From Icerya purchasi (Eukaryota > Arthropoda > Insecta > Hemiptera > Monophlebidae), in contig CM077116.1 of NCBI GenBank assembly GCA_039619475.1, positions 381,138,760 to 381,202,759 of the forward strand: a stretch of DNA of 64,000 nt, read 5' to 3'. The number at the start of each line of letters is the position of its first letter. The stretch's first letter is position 1. Under the pieces are notes generated by a model. It was given only the letters and a program-made list of their open reading frames with translations, was not told where the DNA came from and did no database searches. Both the position numbers and the translations under genes were made by a program. Shown here piece after piece: positions 36,888 to 46,010 of this stretch.

Positions 36888-37905
36888 GGAAAATTATAGC
36901 CAAGTTTACAACCTTATATTTAGACCTCCGAGGCGCGGAAAGCTCGAAAGTTTTGAAAATCCCCCCCCCCCCCCCCCCCCGAGTATGTGATATATCGCTA
37001 AAGAGATCGCTACTTGTCGGAACGAAACCATAAGTCATTTCTTTAACGAAACTTTCAAAGTTGCCGAAAGGTTCAAAAAAACGTGAAAAATAACGTGTCC
37101 CCCACCGTTAGCGCCGCTAGTATAATAGCTAAAAATTTTGAGCACAGTTAAAAATATGCGCCTTCCACGTATATTTCTGTAGTATGGAACGTCCGGGGTT
37201 GCAGCCTTAAAATTAAACCTTGGGGCAGCGAAAGCTCGAAATTTAAATAAAATTTTTTTTCCCCCCCGGGCATGTGATATATCGTTGGAAAGATCGCTAT
37301 CGATCGAGAACAGAACCGTATTTCATCACCTTAACAGAACTTTCAAAGTTGGCGAAAAGTTCAAAAAAGTGTGTAAACTAAAGTGCAAACCCCGCCTTTA
37401 TAGATAACAATTTTGAACAGAGTTAAAAATATGAGTATCCTAGTATATTTCTTTAACTTGGAACATCCGGGTTTCTAACTTTAAAATTAGACCCCCGGGG
37501 CGCCGAATGTTCGAAATTTCTGAAAAAAATATTTTTTTCCCCATACATGTGATATACCGTTGAAAACATGGCCACTTGACGAGGACAAACCCGTACTTCA
37601 TTTCCTTAACGAAACTTTCAAAGTTGAAAAAAAGTTGAAAAAAGCACAAAAATGACGTGTAGCTCGCCTTCTTGTGGCTTGAGTATTGTAATTAATAATT
37701 TTGAACAAGATTAAAAACACGCACATCTCCGTATATCTGTTTAATTTAGAACATCCGAGTTTCTAATCTTATAATTTAGGGCGCGGGCATGTGATATATC
37801 GCTGGAAAGATCGCTATTTATCGAGAACGGAACCGTTTTTCATCACCTTAACGAAACTTTTGAAGTTACAGGAAAGTTCCAAAAAGCGCAAAAAATGAAA
37901 TGTAA
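36888..37905. repeat. Tandem array of ~240-290-bp units, about 3.5 copies
   Basis: The landmark GTGATATATCG (or a close variant) recurs at 36987, 37274, 37549 and 37791. Each is followed by GAAA/GATCGCTA..., CGAGAACGGAACC-type, TTAACGAAACTTTCAAAGTTG, AAAGTTCAAAAAA, TTTTGAACA.AGTTAAAAA.ATG, GTATATTTCT..A..TGGAAC.TCCGGG, and a CCCCCGGGGCGC..AA..TCGAAA segment. Units differ by ~20-30 percent and by indels. The array runs directly into the second twin-hairpin repeat copy. A C run of ~22 nt lies at 36961-36980. A less similar phrase set at 36580-36880 may be more degenerate units. Confidence 0.85.
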
Positions 37906-37907
37906 TG

Positions 37908-38110
37908 AAACAATATCTTAATTTTATATAATGAACGTTAAATGTTAGGATATGATTTTTGTGATTATGTTTTGTTTTTCCTTTTAAGAATTACGTTGTA
38001 AATTTCGATCATTTTATACAAAGTATAGAAGAGAAAGAGACAGAAATAAAAGCAAGAGGGGTCAAGGGGCACAGCCCCTTGCGCGGCCAAAATGGCCGAG
38101 TTTATATATA
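37908..38110 (+). mobile_element. Twin-hairpin repeat family, copy 2
   Basis: Matches 14393-14606 across ~200 bp. The end carries the cleaner palindromes AAGGGGC-ACA-GCCCCTT (38064-38080) and GGCCA-AAA-TGGCC (38085-38097), followed by TA-rich sequence (38101-38130). To its left is the ~275-bp tandem array instead of the short-phrase region seen in copy 1, so the shared right end is joined to different left parts. Confidence 0.75.
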
Positions 38111-38149
38111 TGTATGTATATATATGTATACAAAAATATATAAAACTTT

Positions 38150-38594
38150 CAATAATAAGTAAATAAATGTATGTGCAAAAATTGCATTTAGTAACTGTTA
38201 TAATTATTTTAAAACCGAATTTTGTGCACTATATTCGTATAAGTATAACATTAATTATTTATAAATAAACATAAATTAATTTCACTAACAACAACTAAAA
38301 AACATTTAAAAATCACATAAAACATATTTAAAATCTGGTCTGACAGGTTTTGTCATCCATGAATATGTCAAACAGTTGACGAAACCGGTCGGACGAGAAG
38401 ATTTTAAATATGTTTTATGTAATTTTTAAACGTTCATAAAGTTTTTTAGATGTTGTTAGTGAAATTAATTTATATTTATTTATAAATAGTTAATATTATA
38501 CTTGCGTGAATATAGTGCACAAAATTCGGTTTTAAAATAATTATAACAGTTACTAAATGAAATTTTTGGACATTCATTTATTTACTTATTATTG
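38150..38594. mobile_element. Foldback element / long-TIR MITE, ~205-bp arms
   Basis: The left arm (38150-38355) starts CAATAATAAGTAAATAAATG and the right arm (38376-38594) ends CATTTATTTACTTATTATTG. The arms pair along nearly their full length, including AACTGTTATAATTATTTT, ACCGAATTTTGTGCACTATA, CACTAACAACA and ACATATTTAAAATCT. The loop is ~20 nt (38356-38375). No coding capacity. No clear target-site duplication is visible (flanks AACTTT and GCAGTT). Class unassigned. Confidence 0.88.
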
Positions 38595-39048
38595 GCAGTT
38601 AACAAGCAGTTTACGGAAGAAAAAATATTTTTTTTTCCTCCCTGCTCCCTCTGTACCTAGCTTTCGCCATCGGGCCATTCAACTTTTTTTACTGCTTTAT
38701 TAAGTTATTATTATTATTTATAAATTATTAAATTAAATCACATTTTGTACAATTATGTTACTAAGTGTTATATATTGGTACAATATGCAAGCAGGTTGCT
38801 GATCTGGTTCTCGCACCATCTGTAGTAAGGTTATTATTAGCATGGGTCTTATAGAACGGTAATATTTTTTTTTTTAATCCACGGTATTTTAACCTTTTCG
38901 ATTCTATTGTTTCAATTTATTTTTCTAGCTGCTCTGTCCGCTATTTCGTTTCCCTCGATACCGCTGTGTCGAGGGGTATCCATTTGAAATATGTTATATA
39001 TTTTTTTTTTTTTTTGAAGTTTACCAATAATATATACTTATAATAATA
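38595..39048. other. AT-rich spacer
   Basis: Contains (TTA)n near 38700-38715 and a T run at 38998-39015. No gene or recognised repeat. Confidence 0.5.
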
Positions 39049-39510
39049 CCAGCTTTTAACCCGTGACGTTGTCCACGGAGAATTATTATTTCAAGTAAGC
39101 TGTTTCGACGTGAAAACAAATATAAATGAAAGAGATTTTATTATTAAATTATAACTATAGGTTTGTTTTTTTTTTATTATTATTATTGTTTTTTTTTTTT
39201 TATTAGGTATTTACTTCTATATATTTTTTTTATTATTTACTTTTATGTAATTATTTTTGTTTATTTACAATTACAGTAGTAAAATTTTAATTCAACACAT
39301 TTTTGTAAACAACGTTTTTCAGACGTTGTCCTACCAGTGTATATTCATTTACTATTAAATATATATATATGTATATCTCAAATGGATGGCCTTTATATTA
39401 CAATGAAAAGCTTTGTCGTAAAAAAATCAGTTAAGCGGTTTAAGCGTGAAAAGGTAACAGATAGACAGACAGACAGACACACAGAGTTACTTTCGCATTT
39501 ATAATCTCGG
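39049..39510 (+). mobile_element. Insect interspersed element, head and tail (truncated)
   Basis: The head CCAGCTTTTAACCCGTGACG then TTGTCCACGG (39049-39078) and the tail GCGGTTTAAGCGTGAAAAGG, (ACAG)n, GTTACTTTCGCATTTATAAT (39434-39505) match, from general knowledge, a very widespread insect repeat family whose head reads CCAGCTTTTRCCCGCGACNTC. Here the tail stops at TTTATAAT and lacks the usual ATTAGTAAGGAT. It is followed at once by the Helentron-type ORF fragment in opposite orientation. Confidence 0.6.
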
Positions 39511-39721
39511 CAGCCCTTTGAGAGGCGTGACACTCAGCGTCTAAAGCTTGCCGTGCCTGAGTCTGTTCTAAGGTCTCTGAAACCTTTTGAGAGGAGTGAC
39601 GCTCGACATCTAAAATCTGTCTGGTCTGTGTCTGCTCTTGAGATTCCTCAGTTCTAGCTACTTTCGCAGCTCGAGCTCTGTTAGAGTTACGCGCTAGATC
39701 AGATTTACGCCTGCGAGGCAT
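39506..39721 (-). pseudogene. N-terminal fragment of a Helentron/Helitron-type Rep-helicase ORF
   Basis: Starts MPRRRKSDLARNSNRARAAK and continues with two repeats of the type EQTQ.RQ.LD.E.H.SQ (residues ~30-46 and ~52-68). An MPRRRRSDL-type start followed by Q/R/E-rich repeated segments is typical of the N terminus of helicase-containing Helentron proteins; this is family knowledge from memory. After residue ~70 the frame runs into the reverse complement of the (ACAG)n tail (CVCLSVYLLPF), so the rest of the protein, including Rep and helicase domains, is missing. Upstream on the same strand lies an element head (39942-39857), so the fragment may be what remains of a once longer autonomous copy. 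Confidence 0.5.
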
Positions 39722-39856
39722 ATTGACAGTAAAAATAATAAGAATTTTTTTTTTAAAATCAAAATATAATACGTTTATGTAAATGTTTTAAGGAAATCAC
39801 CGGCCTACTCACTAAGTACCTATATAACTATCGTTATGATTTAATAATAAAACCAC

Positions 39857-39942
39857 TTTCATTTATATTTATATTGACGTCGAAACAGCTTGATTGAAAT
39901 AATAATTTTCTGCGGACAATGTCGTCGCGGGTAAAAGCTAGG
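39857..39942 (-). repeat. Inverted copy of the element head
   Basis: Reverse complement reads CCTAGCTTTTACCCGCGACG, then ACATTGTCCGCAGAAAA, TTATTATTTCAA and AGCTGTTTCGACGT. It aligns with 39049-39131 over ~85 bp, so the two heads face each other with the ORF fragment and one tail between them. Confidence 0.8.
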
Positions 39943-40141
39943 AACGGACGAACGAATGGCGACTATCGAAGATGAATAAAAGCTAGCTAGTAATTTTGTT
40001 TACATAACGAAACGGATTTCTGGCGTTCTGATGTTTCTTAGAATTTCCGAAAAAAAACATCTGGCTGAATAAAATAACATCGACTAACGAACGAATACGT
40101 AAGAAATAATAAAATTAATATAATATTTCCAGAATAAAAAC

Positions 40142-40290
40142 TATCCTACGTTCTTTCCTTGACCTCAAACTATCTCCATACTAAATTTCATCTAAATCGG
40201 TTCAGCGGTTTAAGCGTGAAAAGGTAACAGACAGACAGACAGACAGACAGAGTTACTTTCGCATTTATAATATTAGTAAGGATAAGGATA
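40142..40290 (+). mobile_element. Tail of the insect interspersed element, second copy
   Basis: AACTATCCTACGTTCTTTCC, CTCAAACTATCTCCATACTA, AATTTCATCTAAATCGGTTC, AGCGGTTTAAGCGTGAAAAG, (ACAG)n and GTTACTTTCGCATTTATAAT, followed by ATTAGTAAGGATAAGGATA. This is the complete form of the tail seen truncated at 39.43-39.51 kb. Its own head is probably lost or is the one at 39049. Confidence 0.7.
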
Positions 40291-42470
40291 TGAAACTTTA
40301 GTAAAGAAGAAAATTCGGGAATATTTGAGTAGTCGAACAATTATTAATATGCCGCAGAAAAACGACATAGCGCACTTACACTATGCGTAAACCGTAAGAA
40401 AGTTCAAATTTTCTGCGGTTGAAAGAGTAAAAGTCTGAAGATTAATTTTTAAAAACCGAATAATCGTGCTACGGCCGAAACCATTTACAATTTAAGTTCC
40501 GTATAAACAAATAGCCGTATACGGAAGATGTCAAATAGGAAAGTCTTTTACGAACACTAAGAGGGCAAAAGGAATTAAAAAGCATTTCTTAAAGAGTACA
40601 TGAAGTGTGCGATACTTTTGGCAGGTTCAGCACATTTTAATCTTGCACAGAGAGATCTGTCGCATGGTTTTTTAAATCCTTTAAACTTTAACGGCGAAAT
40701 AGGGCACCGTTACGTTCATTCCGTTTCTCAAGTGAAATGTTCGGTAAATTTTCTTTTCTTCGCTGAAATAGTCGCATTGAAAGTGCGACAAAATTTCATT
40801 TTACGACGATATTTCACGGAAGAAAAGATGACTATGCGGAACAGACGAATTCGCGTTCGCGGCAAGAACTTTTATTCCGAACATTTCGTTACGTTCGAAT
40901 GCTACTCGGTTATTTTATCATTTCTCTATTGTTCACGATTATAGATAGAAGTTTCCTTCTAGCGACATCTAGTTCCGTGTCTAATTAACATATCTCATTA
41001 AAATCGCTATTACGTCAATTTCTTACTACTACCCTCGGTAGTTTCTTTCCACTCAACACGCTTTATTTAGAAGTTAATAGAAAGACCTTGCGCCGAAGGA
41101 GTATGCTCCGTTGAAACGGCTACAACAACATGTAAGACAACTAACTACACCAAACTGGCTTCTTAGTCTATTTCATCTTTTTTTCTTCACGCTCTACGTC
41201 TTGTAGCATTATGAGTTTGAGAACAATGAAAAACATTCGCAACTTTAGACTTATTCGAACCGTTATAAAGAACTGTGTGTGCTAATGTTTATGTTGTTCT
41301 TAAAAGCAACGGAAGCGTGAATTTGTACATTGTTTAATTGTAATGAAATTATAAAAGTATCGTATAGAAATTTGCAAGTGTAATGAAATTGTAAATTAGT
41401 CGTATAATTTGTCACATATAAAACGCGGCAATTCGTAGGAATTTCTAGTTTCGAATACTGTTGATCCGAAATTGCTTAGTGTTTAATATGTTTCTAACGA
41501 TTTTAAATAAATTCCTCCGAGTTAATCGAAATTATAAATTTAAAAAATATCCCTGTGGAAAATTAAAAATTAATCGTGAATTAATAAAAGAAATGATTCG
41601 TTTTATTCTTTCGGGCGCGTTAACTATACGCACGCAAACCTAGCGGAAGTGAATTTTTCCGCAGTGTCAGCATGCGGAAGCGGCAGGATATCCTACCGGA
41701 ACGGAACGTCATAACCTAACGGCTGGCTAATTTTAGCACGGTGCTTACTAAAAACCATTTTACTCCTAACGCTAGCCGTCATGGAAGTTGCGAGTGTTTA
41801 ATTAAGCCTATTAATTAATTTGTGACACTTGTTGGGCTTGCTTTACTAAAAAGAAATGAAAAAGAAAAAAATACAACACAAATATGAACTTTTAGAAAAT
41901 TCTTTTTTTACAATCGATATTCCTTTTCTTCGTTGATACGGTTTTGATTATTATAGAATTTATTAAATACGATGATGGCTTTATTTTTAATCTAATCAAA
42001 AAGATGATCGTAAAATTTCAGATTACCATCTACTATAGTCGTAAATATTTCATTTCGGACAGTTAAAATACTGTTCCAAGTTTAACGAGCTGCGTTTGTA
42101 TTTTCTATTACATAATAAATATATTGTAGAATTGGATTCGGTTACATTCGTTGAACCATCTTGTTAGTGTATATTTTTACTTTTTGTCCGCTCTGTAACG
42201 GTTAATAAAATATTACGTAAACGAGGGAAAACTACATTCCACAGATAGCAGTACAAACTTCTTCGTACTACGCCAATCAGTAGTTTCTGCTTTTTCTTAC
42301 GCGTGTTAATTTTATATAATCTAATCCTAGTGTTCCTTGAATGAATTGGTTCAACTATTTAGATCTAGGCTGTCGAATGCCGTTCCTGTACAATCTTACA
42401 TAGTTTGTTGATTTAATAAGAACGTGTCAACTACTGAAATTAAGTCAACGCAAGTGAAATCTTTTAGGGA
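40291..42470. other. Spacer; one 114-codon unrecognised frame
   Basis: The frame at 40600-40944 begins MKCAILLAGSAHFN and has no motif I recognise. Its composition looks like its surroundings, so it is not called a gene. The rest is AT-rich without repeats I can name. Confidence 0.45.
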
Positions 42471-42474
42471 GTTA

Positions 42475-42545
42475 CATTGTGTGGTAGCGAGATTCGAACT
42501 CACAATCAGTTAATAAAACACCACTGCCTACTGGCTTATTAAAAT
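42475..42545 (-). other. tRNA-like head (possible SINE or tRNA pseudogene)
   Basis: On the minus strand, AGTTCGAATCTCGCTACCAC (42499-42480) is a good polymerase III B box, preceded ~40 nt upstream by AGCCAGTAGGCAGTGG, a poor A box. The ends do not pair as an acceptor stem, so this is not a functional tRNA. A single copy prevents family assignment. Confidence 0.35.
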
Positions 42546-43355
42546 GTTTGCGTTTATAACAACTCCATCATTCGCTGTTCTGACGCGGTACAGCCTTCAT
42601 TTATACCATTACACAAAATAGCGCACTTTCCTAAATATCGTGTAAGATTTTTCATACTGGCTCTATAGTTCATAAATATGACTTACAATTAGAGACTTGT
42701 ATTAATTATGAGTTGATTATGAATTGGAAGCAGTTTCGGTCGAGATTTTTCTTTTTTTTCATGCATAATGAGGCGGCAACTCAAGTAGGTACGAGGATAA
42801 TAGTAAAATATTAGGCGAACCGTCGAGTAGTACGAAATTCAAAAAAACATTTTGCCAAAAAGTTAACAGAATGTCAGCATTTAAGCAGAGCAACATCTCG
42901 GATAATACGATGAAGAAAATAGAATTTTAAATAAATTACGAAATATCGAAGAGAAGCGTAGCACAAATAATTTTCGTTCACCTATACAATTTTTTTATCG
43001 ATTATTCAATTTTTCGTTTTTTTCGGTTTCTATACAAATGTCAATTCATTGAGAAAAACATTTACGAACTAATAGCAAAAAGTAATTCGGCCGTGAAAGT
43101 TCATCGGTATATTTGAAATGTAAAAATTTGATTCGCTTCAAAAAAATAGTAGGTAAAGATTGTTTGCAATTTTTTCAAGGCTCGTCAACTACGAACATTT
43201 TTTTTTTTTTTTTTTTTTTTTGTAAGCTCGCCCTTGGCTTTGACCAAAACCACTTGAATGTACTATACTAGGAAATTAACTATGGACATTAACTAAGAGA
43301 TGTGCGGGAGCCGTACTAGGATCTCCTACATCTGAACGAAATATCGCCACCTCAC
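42546..43355. other. AT-rich spacer
   Basis: Includes a T run at 43199-43221. No gene or recognised repeat. Confidence 0.5.
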
Positions 43356-43359
43356 CAAC

Positions 43360-43733
43360 TATAGTCTGTCAAGCGAAAGAAGTCTCCGTTCGTAAAACAA
43401 CCGAAACGCGTTAACGTCATTAAATTAGGGGACCTCAGATGAACCTTCAGTCCATCATGTATCAGGTATAACAGTCCTTCCGTTATCATCACGTGATCCG
43501 TCTGGATCAGAATAGGTCGGAAAAAAAGAACGGATGAACGTATAATAGAGATAAAACAAAAACGGGGTTACTGCTCCCGAGAAGGCGAGCAATAATAGGG
43601 AAGGGTGGCAATATGATTTTTTTTTTCCGGTAACATTGAAATTCGTGTCAAACGTTAACACGCGCGACCAGCTGTTAGTACGCTACTTTGAGCAACATAA
43701 CTCGAACGGACTTCTTTCGCTTGACAGACTATA
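43360..43733. mobile_element. Tc1/mariner-type MITE with ~34-bp TIRs and TA target
   Basis: The left end TATAGTCTGTCAAGCGAAAG, then AAGTCTCCGTTCG, is the reverse complement of the right end CGAACGGACTTCTTTCGCTT then GACAGACTATA, apart from one 2-nt indel. Flanking TA dinucleotides on both sides fit a TA duplication. The ~370-bp interior has no transposase frame; a minus-strand 68-codon frame (43455-43661) is unrecognised. Confidence 0.78.
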
Positions 43734-44305
43734 CGCCATGGTTCCTGGCAAAAAGATTCTAATTAACCTCGTCAGTTGATTTTGCTGCTTTACCTCATAT
43801 TGAGTGTGTAGTCGCTTGTACTTCAGTTAGTATACAAGTTAAATTTTAAATAATCTATAATAAAGAATGTTAAATTTCAAGCTGTTTGCAATTTAAAATT
43901 ACACCGACAAGTTTAAAATTTTTAATCAGTAAGTTTAGTTAGATTTCGGTGCAGTTAGTACACTTATAAGCAGTAGATCAGTTAGATCCTATTACGCAGG
44001 AAGATGGATGCTTGAGTTTAAACTCTGTTTTACATGTAAAAACAATAAGCCTCTGTGCTACATTTCGTATTTAAAATTAGTTGAAATCGCTTAACGATTT
44101 TTTTTCTTTACTTTGAGCACGACAACAAGGATTTTTTCATACTTTAAATTATTTTAAAACGGACGTGTTTCATTTAAATTAATAAAAAATATTACAAAAG
44201 TAAGTTTAAAATTACAAAAAACAAGAAAAAAAAATGTATTCAATATAGTGATGTAGTTCTTATCAGTGTAATAGTTTTCTTAAGAACGTACTTTAATACA
44301 CTCTT
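43734..44305. other. AT-rich spacer
   Basis: No gene or recognised repeat. Short repeated phrases such as GTTAGATC/GTTAGATTTC are not significant. Confidence 0.5.
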
Positions 44306-44535
44306 TTTAACCGACTTTAAAAAAGGTGGAGGTATTCGATTCGACTGTATTTTATTTATTTTTTTTATTTTTATTCTTTTTTATGTGTGTTACCACAGAA
44401 CTTTCTTCTAGATGGACCGATTTTGATGATTCTTCTTTTATTTGAAAGGTGGCGTTTCTCATGTGGTCCCATTTAAATTTGATCAAGATCTGACCGATAG
44501 TTTTTGAGTTATCCTTAATAATGCGGGAGATTGAA
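44306..44535 (+). repeat. Conserved insect interspersed repeat (TTAACCGACTTTAAAAAAGG type)
   Basis: TTAACCGACTTTAAAAAAGG, TGGAGGTATTCGATTCGACT, then TTATGTGTGTTACCACAGAA, GATGGACCGATTTTGATGAT and TTGAAAGGTGGCGT. This phrase order is familiar from interspersed repeats of many insects (CCGACTTCAAAAAAGGAGGA...GGACCGATTTTGATGATT), whose class I cannot fix from memory. Boundaries approximate. Confidence 0.5.
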
Positions 44536-45022
44536 GCTTTTTGGATGCTTTTCATTCATGATTGTTTTCACCGTCGGATTAGATTTATTGACTTAAAATA
44601 CCATAAATTTGCCAAATTACCATGGAAATGTAGCTTTTGGTGTTTTTATCGTGGAAATATCTGTTCTTATTAAAATGTTTTAATTTAATTGAATATGAAA
44701 ACGAAGAAAATAAGACCTGCATGGTTCAATGAGTGTGAAAAGGATATGGAATTAATGGATGTTACTGAAACACAAATGTGTTTAATAAGGGGAATGGTTT
44801 CATAAAACAGTTGCGACGTCAATCTTTAAAATAGAACAAGTTAACCCGGAAGAGGTCGCTTTCGATAAGCCATAAAAATGCCTTGATGGGGGGTCTCAAG
44901 AAATACTGGAAAGATGTTAAGGAAGGAAGAAGGAAAAGATGTAAAATGAAAACTTAGTTGTTTAGCGTAGTCCATAGAGGCTGAAATCGAAAAAAAAAAA
45001 AAAAAAAAAAATGCACTAAAAA
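44536..45022. other. Spacer with a possible LINE scrap
   Basis: 44700-44950 translates in pieces as KKIRPAWFNECEKDMELM and CLIRG, vaguely like the linker between endonuclease and reverse transcriptase of some LINEs, but too weak to call. An A run lies at 44989-45011. Confidence 0.35.
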
Positions 45023-45428
45023 GTAAAAAATAAATACCGATACTTGAAGGTTTATTATAAAAATTTAAAAATGCACTAAAAAGTAAAAAATTATTACTCC
45101 CGATAAAATATATATATCAGAGTGATATAACACTTAAGTGGTGATATCTCGTAATTCTTATACAACATTAAAACCTTAATTAGAGTTGGAATTAAATTCA
45201 TGTTAGGAACAATTTAATCAACATTTAATGCAGTTTTTAATTATTCTTTTAATATGAATTTGATGCCAACTCCAAAAAATTAATGTTGTATAAGAATTAC
45301 GATATCACCACTTAAGTGTTATATCACTCTGATATATATATATATTTTATCGGGAGTAATTATTTTTTACTTTTTAGTGCATTTTTAAATTTGTATAATA
45401 AACCTTCAAGTATCGGTATTTATTTTTT
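45023..45428. mobile_element. Foldback element, ~190-bp arms
   Basis: The left arm AAATAAATACCGATACTTGA, AGGTTTATTATA, AAAATGCACTAAAAAGTAAA, ACTCCCGATAAAATATATAT, ATCAGAGTGATATAACACTT, AAGTGGTGATATC is mirrored by the right arm ending TCAAGTATCGGTATTTATTT. Similarity continues inward to GAGTTGG...AAATTCAT, so the apex is near 45225. The phrase ATGCACTAAAAAGTAAAAAA also occurs directly repeated at the left end (45011 and 45069). No coding capacity; no clear target duplication. Confidence 0.88.
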
Positions 45429-45487
45429 GTAAAAAAGCACTTTTAACGTCGTAAAAAGTGTTTGAAAAGATTACAAAGAAATAAACA

Positions 45488-45525
45488 AATATATATAAAT
45501 ATATATTTATATATATATATATATG
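45488..45525. repeat. (TA)n microsatellite
   Basis: TATATAAATATATATTTATA-type sequence followed by (TA)n. Confidence 0.85.
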
Positions 45526-45799
45526 TAAATAATGTCTAACCTACTGTTCAAATTTTCTTTACTCAGTTATTTCTTTGAGAAAACACTTGAATCTTTACAC
45601 TATTATAAAAATGATATACGGACAACGTTTGTTTCAGTAAGTGCGGCACTGTAAATAATCAATTCCTTTTCAATTTATTTAAAAGTAAAAATTATATAAA
45701 ATCAAGTATATTTAATGTGTATGGCGAATGAACATATTTTATTTATGGTCTCAATAAATAATGTTATTTTGTCAATATTCTCTTAAATATCCTTTGAGC
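45526..45799. other. AT-rich spacer
   Basis: No gene or repeat recognised. Confidence 0.5.
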
Positions 45800-46010
45800 G
45801 GATTCATAGACTAGATATGCTGATCCGCGGTATATCTACGCGCAGAATTTTTCGTATTTGAAGCGATAGTTTGGAATATTGGTGACGTTATTAATGCGTT
45901 CATCGCATCCGTCGCAATATGGTGGTTCTTCAGTGGGTGCGGATTGGTAAAATTGTGTGTGCCCAATCTAAAGTCCAATAATTAGCTTTTTCCTCGGCTG
46001 ATTTTTTTTT
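45800..46010 (-). pseudogene. I-type LINE C-terminal fragment
   Basis: Minus-strand translation gives IGHTQFYQSAPTEEPPYCDG, then CDERINNVTNIPNYRFKYEK. This follows the LRIGHT...LTHS...PP.C..C.....VEHIL..C...  pattern near the end of I-type ORF2 proteins, with the second half of the knuckle (H, C) lost. Sequence further upstream on the same strand (46010-46900) may hold more of the same element, but I cannot confirm motifs there. Confidence 0.5.

Noticed and set aside
36961..36980. C run as a scaffold gap or assembly join
   Set aside because: The ~275-bp tandem unit continues across it with matching phrases on both sides (CCCCC-rich segments recur at the same place in later units), so it is part of the repeat.
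40600..40944. 114-codon open frame (MKCAILLAGSAHFN...) as a gene
   Set aside because: No recognisable domain or transcript structure; the apparent hydrophobic start is too weak to call a secreted protein.
44690..44960. Possible LINE endonuclease-RT linker (RPAWFNECEKDMELM)
   Set aside because: Only one short phrase fits and no RT or endonuclease motif follows.
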